Below, in pieces: positions 59,936 to 64,000 of a DNA stretch of 64,000 nucleotides. The notes below the pieces were generated by a model. That model was not told the origin of the DNA and made no database searches. It saw only the letters and a program-made list of their open reading frames with translations. Origin of the DNA: Clostridium chrysemydis (GTDB taxonomy: Bacteria > Bacillota > Clostridia > Clostridiales > Clostridiaceae); NCBI RefSeq assembly GCF_015234215.1, contig NZ_JADEKP010000001.1, positions 496,001 through 560,000 on the forward strand. The letters are read 5' to 3'. Both the position numbers and the translations under genes were made by a program. The first letter of the stretch is position 1. Each line of letters begins with the position of its first letter.

Positions 59936-61357
59936 ATGGGTAAGTTTAAAGAAGATGTAAACCTTTTAGTAGAATATATTGGGGGAAGAGACAATATAGC
60001 TACATTAACACATTGCGTAACTAGAATGAGATTCGTGTTAAAAGATCCAAGCAAAGCAGATGCATCTAAGATAGAAGAATTAAAATCTGTTAAAGGCACG
60101 TTTACTCAAGCTGGTCAATTTCAAGTTATTATAGGTCCAGAAGTATCAACTTTTTATAATGAATTTATAGGACAAACAGGTATAGAGGGAGAAAGCAAGG
60201 AAGCTGTAAAAGAAGCTTCAAAGAAAAATATGAGCCTTCTTCAAAGAGCAGTTGCAAATTTAGCTGAAATCTTTGCACCAATCATTCCAGCTATTATAGT
60301 TGGTGGTTTGCTTTTAGGTTTTAGAAATATTATAGGTGAGATGAAGTTATTTGAAAATGGAACAATGACTTTAACACAGATTTCAGTATTTTGGAATGGG
60401 GTAAACAGTTTTCTTTGGCTAATTTGTGAAGCTATTTTCCACTTCTTACCTGTAGGAGTTACTTGGTCTGTAACTAAAAAGATGGGTGCAAACCAAATGC
60501 TAGGTATAGTTCTTGGTATAACATTAGTTTCACCACAATTACTTAATGCTTATGCAGTAGCAGGAGCAGATAAAATTCCGTTTTGGGATTTTGGCTTCTT
60601 TAAAATAGAAATGATAGGTTATCAAGCTCAAGTTATTCCAGCTATTTTAGTAGGATTTGCATATGTTTACTTAGAAAGATTTTGGAAAAAAGTATCACCA
60701 GCATCTATAGAGATGATAATAGTACCATTTTTCTCATTAGTTCCAGCAGTATTATTAGCACATACAGTATTAGGACCTATAGGTTGGAAGATAGGAGACC
60801 TTATAGCACAAGGAGTATCATTTGGATTTAACTCATCAATAGGATGGTTATTTGGAGGAATATATGGATTTATCTATCCAATTTTAGTAATCACAGGATT
60901 ACACCACACTCTTTTACCAGTAGATTTACAGCTTATAGCATCAACTGGAGGAACATATATGTGGCCAATCGTTGCACTTGCAAACATAGCGCAAGGTTCA
61001 GCAGTTTTAGGATATATTTACTTAAAGAGAAAAAATGATGAAGAAAAACAAATTGCGGTGCCAGCTTGCATATCAGCATACCTTGGGGTAACTGAACCTG
61101 CAATATTTGGTATAAACTTAAAATACTTCTACCCATTCATAGCTGGACTTACAGGTTCAGGAATAGCAGGTATTATATCAATGATTACTGGAGTTGTTGC
61201 AAACTCTGTTGGAGTTGGAGGACTTCCTGCAATACTTTCAATTAGAGGTTCTAGCATGTTACCATACGCTATATGTATGGCAGTTGCAATAGTAGTACCA
61301 TTTGTACTTACATTAGTATTTTCAAAAACAAAACTAGCTAAGTATGGAACAAAATAA
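59936..61357 (+). CDS. treP: Trehalose-type PTS EIIBC component
   Basis: A 473-residue sugar transporter-kinase. Residues 1-85 are EIIB with the phosphocysteine Cys27 in LTHCVTRMRF. EIIC follows, with about ten spans from residue 105 (IFAPIIPAIIVGGLLLGFRNI), GLHHTLLPVDLQLI near 322 and TEPAIFGI near 382. It imports and phosphorylates trehalose; it has no EIIA domain, so one must come from another protein. ATG 59936 follows GGAGG. Neighbouring treC and treR support trehalose as substrate. Confidence 0.9.
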   Translation: MGKFKEDVNLLVEYIGGRDNIATLTHCVTRMRFVLKDPSKADASKIEELKSVKGTFTQAGQFQVIIGPEVSTFYNEFIGQTGIEGESKEAVKEASKKNMSLLQRAVANLAEIFAPIIPAIIVGGLLLGFRNIIGEMKLFENGTMTLTQISVFWNGVNSFLWLICEAIFHFLPVGVTWSVTKKMGANQMLGIVLGITLVSPQLLNAYAVAGADKIPFWDFGFFKIEMIGYQAQVIPAILVGFAYVYLERFWKKVSPASIEMIIVPFFSLVPAVLLAHTVLGPIGWKIGDLIAQGVSFGFNSSIGWLFGGIYGFIYPILVITGLHHTLLPVDLQLIASTGGTYMWPIVALANIAQGSAVLGYIYLKRKNDEEKQIAVPACISAYLGVTEPAIFGINLKYFYPFIAGLTGSGIAGIISMITGVVANSVGVGGLPAILSIRGSSMLPYAICMAVAIVVPFVLTLVFSKTKLAKYGTK

Positions 61358-61382
61358 GTTCTTTAATATAAAAAAATAAATG

Positions 61383-61412
61383 AAGGGGGTTATTTTATAA
61401 CTCCTTTTATGC
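61383..61412 (+). terminator. Terminator after treP
   Basis: AAGGGGGTTAT and ATAACTCCTT arms with one bulge and one G-T pair; ends TTTTAT. Confidence 0.55.
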
Positions 61413-61428
61413 TTTTAAAGAAATTAAC

Positions 61429-61457
61429 TTGACAGAATAAATAAAAAACATTATCTT
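61429..61457 (+). promoter_or_regulatory. Promoter of treC
   Basis: TTGACA at 61429-61434 and TATCTT at 61452-61457 with 17-base spacing; the operator overlaps the -10. Confidence 0.7.
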
Positions 61458-61474
61458 ATACTTGTACGTATAAG
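61455..61474. promoter_or_regulatory. TreR-type operator at treC
   Basis: CTTATAC and GTATAAG arms flank TTGTAC, a 20-base imperfect palindrome. It contains the same TTGTACGTATA element as the treP promoter and overlaps -10 and start. Confidence 0.7.
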
Positions 61475-61487
61475 TTGGAGGTTTAAA

Positions 61488-63146
61488 ATGAGTGACTTTA
61501 AAAAAGGTGTAGTTTATCAAATTTATCCTAAATCATTTAAGGATTCAAATGGAGATGGACTTGGAGATTTAAAAGGAATAGTAGAAAAATTAGATTATTT
61601 AAAAACTTTAGGAATAGATTATATATGGCTGACTCCGTTTTATGTGTCACCACAAAAAGATAACGGCTATGACGTAGCTGATTATTACAAAGTAGATCCA
61701 AAGTTTGGAACTATGGAAGATTTCGAAACTTTAGTTAGTGAAGCAAAAAAGAGAGATATTAAAATAATGCTAGATATGGTGTTTAATCATACATCAACTG
61801 AACACATTTGGTTTAAGAAAGCATTAAAAGGTGAAAAGAAATATAAAGATTTTTATATATTTAAAAAAGGTAAGGACAACAAAGAGCCTACAAACTGGAT
61901 TTCAAAGTTTGGAGGAAACGCTTGGGAGTACGTTGAAAGTTTAGATGAATATTATCTTCATTTATTTGATGTAACTCAAGCTGATTTAAATTGGGATAAC
62001 GAAGAATTAAGAAAAGAGATTTATAAAGTAGTAAATTTTTGGCTTCAAAAGGGAGTTAAAGGATTTAGACTAGATGTTATAAATTTAATTTCAAAACCTA
62101 AGGTATATGAAGACGATCTTTTAGGGGATGGAAGAAGGTTTTATACTGACGGACCTAATATCCACAAATACTTAAAAGAATTAAACGAAAATACTTTTGG
62201 AAAATATCAAGACGTAATAACAGTAGGTGAGATGTCATCAACTTCAATAGATAATTGCATAAAATACTCAAACCCTAAAGAACAAGAATTAAGCATGGTA
62301 TTTAATTTCCACCATTTAAAAGTAGATTACAAAGATGGTGAAAAGTGGTCTTTAATGGATTTTGATTTTAAAAAACTTAAGGAGCTGTTTAGCACTTGGC
62401 AAGAAGAAATGATAAAAGGCGGAGGGTATAATGCGCTCTTTTGGTGTAACCACGATCAACCTAGAGTGAATTCAAGGTTTGGAAACACAGAAAAATATCA
62501 CAAAGAATCTTCTAAGATGTTAGCGACTTCAATTCATATGATGAGTGGAATGCCTTATATTTACCAAGGAGAAGAGTTTGGGATGACTAACCCAGATTTT
62601 GAAAATATAGATGAATACAAAGACGTAGAATCTATTAATTATTATAATATTTTAAAAGAATCAGGTGCTTTAGAAAAAGATATAATAAAAATACTTAACT
62701 CAAAATCAAGGGATAACTCTAGAACTCCAGTTCAGTGGGATGATTCTAAAAATGCTGGATTTACGAAAGGAACTCCTTGGATTAACACTTCAAAAAACTA
62801 TATAACTATAAATGCTAAAAATGCATTAGAAGATAAAACTTCAGTATTTTATCATTATAAAAAGCTTATAGAAATAAGAAAAGAAGAGGAAACAGTTTCT
62901 TTAGGTGATTATAAAATATTAAATGAGGACCACGATAAAGTTTATGCTTATAAGAGGGAGTATAAAGGAGAATCATTAATAGTTATAAATAACTTTTATG
63001 ATGTAGAAACTGAAATCTCTATAGAAGAAAAATACTTTAAAGGTAAGCATATAAAAATCCTTTTATCAAATTATGATGATAGTAGTTTAGATTTAAAAAG
63101 ATTAAAATTAAGACCTTACGAATCTATAATATATAAATTAAGTTAA
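61488..63146 (+). CDS. treC: Alpha,alpha-phosphotrehalase
   Basis: A 552-residue GH13 enzyme that splits trehalose-6-phosphate into glucose and glucose-6-phosphate. It has the TreC-type opening YQIYPKSFKDSNGDGLGDL, LDMVFNHTSTEHIWFKKAL near 98, the nucleophile Asp in GFRLDVINLISKP near 199, the acid Glu in VGEMSS near 247, and NHDQPR near 324. Its normal length and its position between treP and treR confirm the role. GGAGG precedes ATG 61488. Confidence 0.93.
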   Translation: MSDFKKGVVYQIYPKSFKDSNGDGLGDLKGIVEKLDYLKTLGIDYIWLTPFYVSPQKDNGYDVADYYKVDPKFGTMEDFETLVSEAKKRDIKIMLDMVFNHTSTEHIWFKKALKGEKKYKDFYIFKKGKDNKEPTNWISKFGGNAWEYVESLDEYYLHLFDVTQADLNWDNEELRKEIYKVVNFWLQKGVKGFRLDVINLISKPKVYEDDLLGDGRRFYTDGPNIHKYLKELNENTFGKYQDVITVGEMSSTSIDNCIKYSNPKEQELSMVFNFHHLKVDYKDGEKWSLMDFDFKKLKELFSTWQEEMIKGGGYNALFWCNHDQPRVNSRFGNTEKYHKESSKMLATSIHMMSGMPYIYQGEEFGMTNPDFENIDEYKDVESINYYNILKESGALEKDIIKILNSKSRDNSRTPVQWDDSKNAGFTKGTPWINTSKNYITINAKNALEDKTSVFYHYKKLIEIRKEEETVSLGDYKILNEDHDKVYAYKREYKGESLIVINNFYDVETEISIEEKYFKGKHIKILLSNYDDSSLDLKRLKLRPYESIIYKLS

Positions 63147-63150
63147 AGGT

Positions 63151-63190
63151 TAAGCTTAGGCTACAAATAAGGTAGCCTAAGCTTATTTTA
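63151..63190 (+). terminator. Terminator after treC
   Basis: A 14-base perfect stem (63151-63164 and 63172-63185), then TTTTA. treR has a TATAAT at 63197-63202 just after it, so treR may be partly independent of treC. Confidence 0.75.
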
Positions 63191-63235
63191 ATATAGTATA
63201 ATATATGTAAAGATTTTAAAGTTAAGAGGTGCAAC

Positions 63236-63940
63236 ATGAGTAAATACGTAAGTATATACAATGAGTTTGTAGGAGATATAGAAAACGGTATATTAAAAAA
63301 TGGGGAAAAGTTAAAATCTGAATCAGATTTAATGAAACAGTATGATGTATCAAGAGATACTATAAGAAAATCATTAAACCTTTTAGAGCAAAACGGATAT
63401 ATTCAAAAGTTAAAAGGGAAAGGTTCTTTCGTTTTAGATAGAAATAAATTTGATTTTCCTGTTTCAGGTATAACTAGTTTCTACGAACTTTCAAAAAAGA
63501 TGGGTAAAGAGATTAAAACTCAAGTTGAAGAATTTAGCTTAAAAGCAGCTGATGAAAAAATGAAAGTAAAATTAGAACTAAGTGATGAAGACCATATTTG
63601 GAAAGTAGTTAGAGTTAGAAATATAGATGGGGAAAATATAATATTAGATAAAGACTACTTAAATGGAAGTATAATTCAAACTTTAACTTTAGATGTTTGT
63701 AAAAGATCTCTTTATGAATATATAGAAGGAGAGCTTGGACTTAAAATTTCTTACGCAAAAAAAGAAATAACAGTTCAAAAGGCATCGACAGAAGATAAAA
63801 GACTTTTAGATTTAGAGCATTATGATATGGTTGTTGTAGTTAAAAGCTACACTTATCTAAACGATACTACTCTTTTTCAATATACTGAATCAAGGCATAG
63901 ACCTGATAAATTCAAATTTGTGGATTTTGCAAGAAGATAG
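63236..63940 (+). CDS. treR: Trehalose operon repressor
   Basis: A 234-residue GntR-family regulator of the HutC type. The N-terminal winged helix contains LKSESDLMKQYDVSRDTIRKSLNLLEQNGYI near 25 and KGKGSFV, and the C-terminal UTRA domain (about 90-230) binds the effector, expected to be trehalose-6-phosphate. YDVSRDTIRKSL is typical of TreR. The palindromes at three promoters just upstream are its probable targets. AAGAGGTG precedes ATG. Confidence 0.9.
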   Translation: MSKYVSIYNEFVGDIENGILKNGEKLKSESDLMKQYDVSRDTIRKSLNLLEQNGYIQKLKGKGSFVLDRNKFDFPVSGITSFYELSKKMGKEIKTQVEEFSLKAADEKMKVKLELSDEDHIWKVVRVRNIDGENIILDKDYLNGSIIQTLTLDVCKRSLYEYIEGELGLKISYAKKEITVQKASTEDKRLLDLEHYDMVVVVKSYTYLNDTTLFQYTESRHRPDKFKFVDFARR

Positions 63941-63947
63941 AGTTTTT

Positions 63948-63985
63948 AAAAAGCATAAGGATAAACCTTGTGCTTTTATTTTTTT
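63948..63985 (+). terminator. Terminator after treR
   Basis: AAAGCATAAGG and CCTTGTGCTTT arms (one G-T pair), then TTATTTTTTT. Confidence 0.75.
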
Positions 63986-64000
63986 TATTTGTAATAGGAG

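Overview
The window is chromosomal DNA of a low-GC, strongly AT-rich, anaerobic Firmicute, most likely Clostridium sensu stricto. The support is the A/T-rich codon choice, strong AGGAGG-type ribosome binding sites, TTG and GTG starts, a Spo0E-like sporulation phosphatase, HPr kinase, a Firmicute-type 6S RNA, an S-box (SAM-I) riboswitch, GrdB-like (Stickland-type reductase) sequence and a phosphotransferase trehalose system. The genus is an inference; no rRNA is present. I see no insertion sequence, prophage, CRISPR array or tRNA gene.

Layout. 1-7.5 kb: amino-acid and peptide catabolism (stand-alone GrdB N-domain, isoaspartyl/glycosyl-asparaginase, M20 dipeptidase, YitT membrane protein), a ROK regulator, a HAD phosphatase, a pirin, and a thioredoxin followed by the remnant of its reductase. 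7.5-9.0 kb: a second histidyl-tRNA synthetase gene preceded by a 13-codon leader peptide with three consecutive His codons and a terminator, and interrupted by one in-frame TAA. 9.1-15.1 kb: a MATE exporter, then a SAM-riboswitch operon metF-luxS-metH activation protein-metH (methyl cycle and AI-2). 15.1-25.6 kb: a TDT-type transporter facing a nitrate-reductase-like molybdoenzyme with two CRP/FNR-like palindromes upstream, followed by a long molybdenum cofactor and molybdate operon (moeA, mobA, mobB, mog/moaB, modA, modB, a second MoeA-like gene, moaC, moaA, MOSC). 25.6-40.4 kb: mixed housekeeping and accessory genes (GlpA-like flavoprotein group, MarR plus HsmA-type membrane protein, acetyltransferases, an APC permease, a membrane MutS-like ATPase, HelD). 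40.4-44.3 kb: 6S RNA, a Spo0E-like gene, DUF896, hprK, an M18 aminopeptidase and a lone holin-like gene. 44.3-48.9 kb: oleate hydratase, a FUSC-like exporter, a PHP phosphoesterase. 49.0-54.4 kb: a folate operon pabA-pabB-pabC-folE-HD protein-folP-folBK. 54.4-58.1 kb: a lipoprotein, an amidase-like protein without catalytic residues, a C-terminally short pyruvate-kinase homologue, a 40-codon membrane peptide and a soluble-domain chemoreceptor. 58.1-64 kb: a trehalose/alpha-glucoside regulon (GH13 glucosidase, PTS EIIBC, phosphotrehalase, TreR) in which each of the three promoters carries a palindromic TACGTA-centred operator.

Working together: the Moco operon can supply the molybdenum cofactor of the reductase just upstream, although MoaD, MoaE and ModC are not here. 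The folate operon makes the folate that MetF and MetH use. HPr kinase links to the PTS-dependent sugar genes through catabolite control. Nothing in the window is plainly a new defence or mobile system. The least explained items are the His-codon leader in front of a nonsense-interrupted hisS paralogue, the HD-domain gene embedded in the folate operon, and the conserved-catalytic-site but truncated pyruvate kinase homologue with its overlapping membrane peptide.
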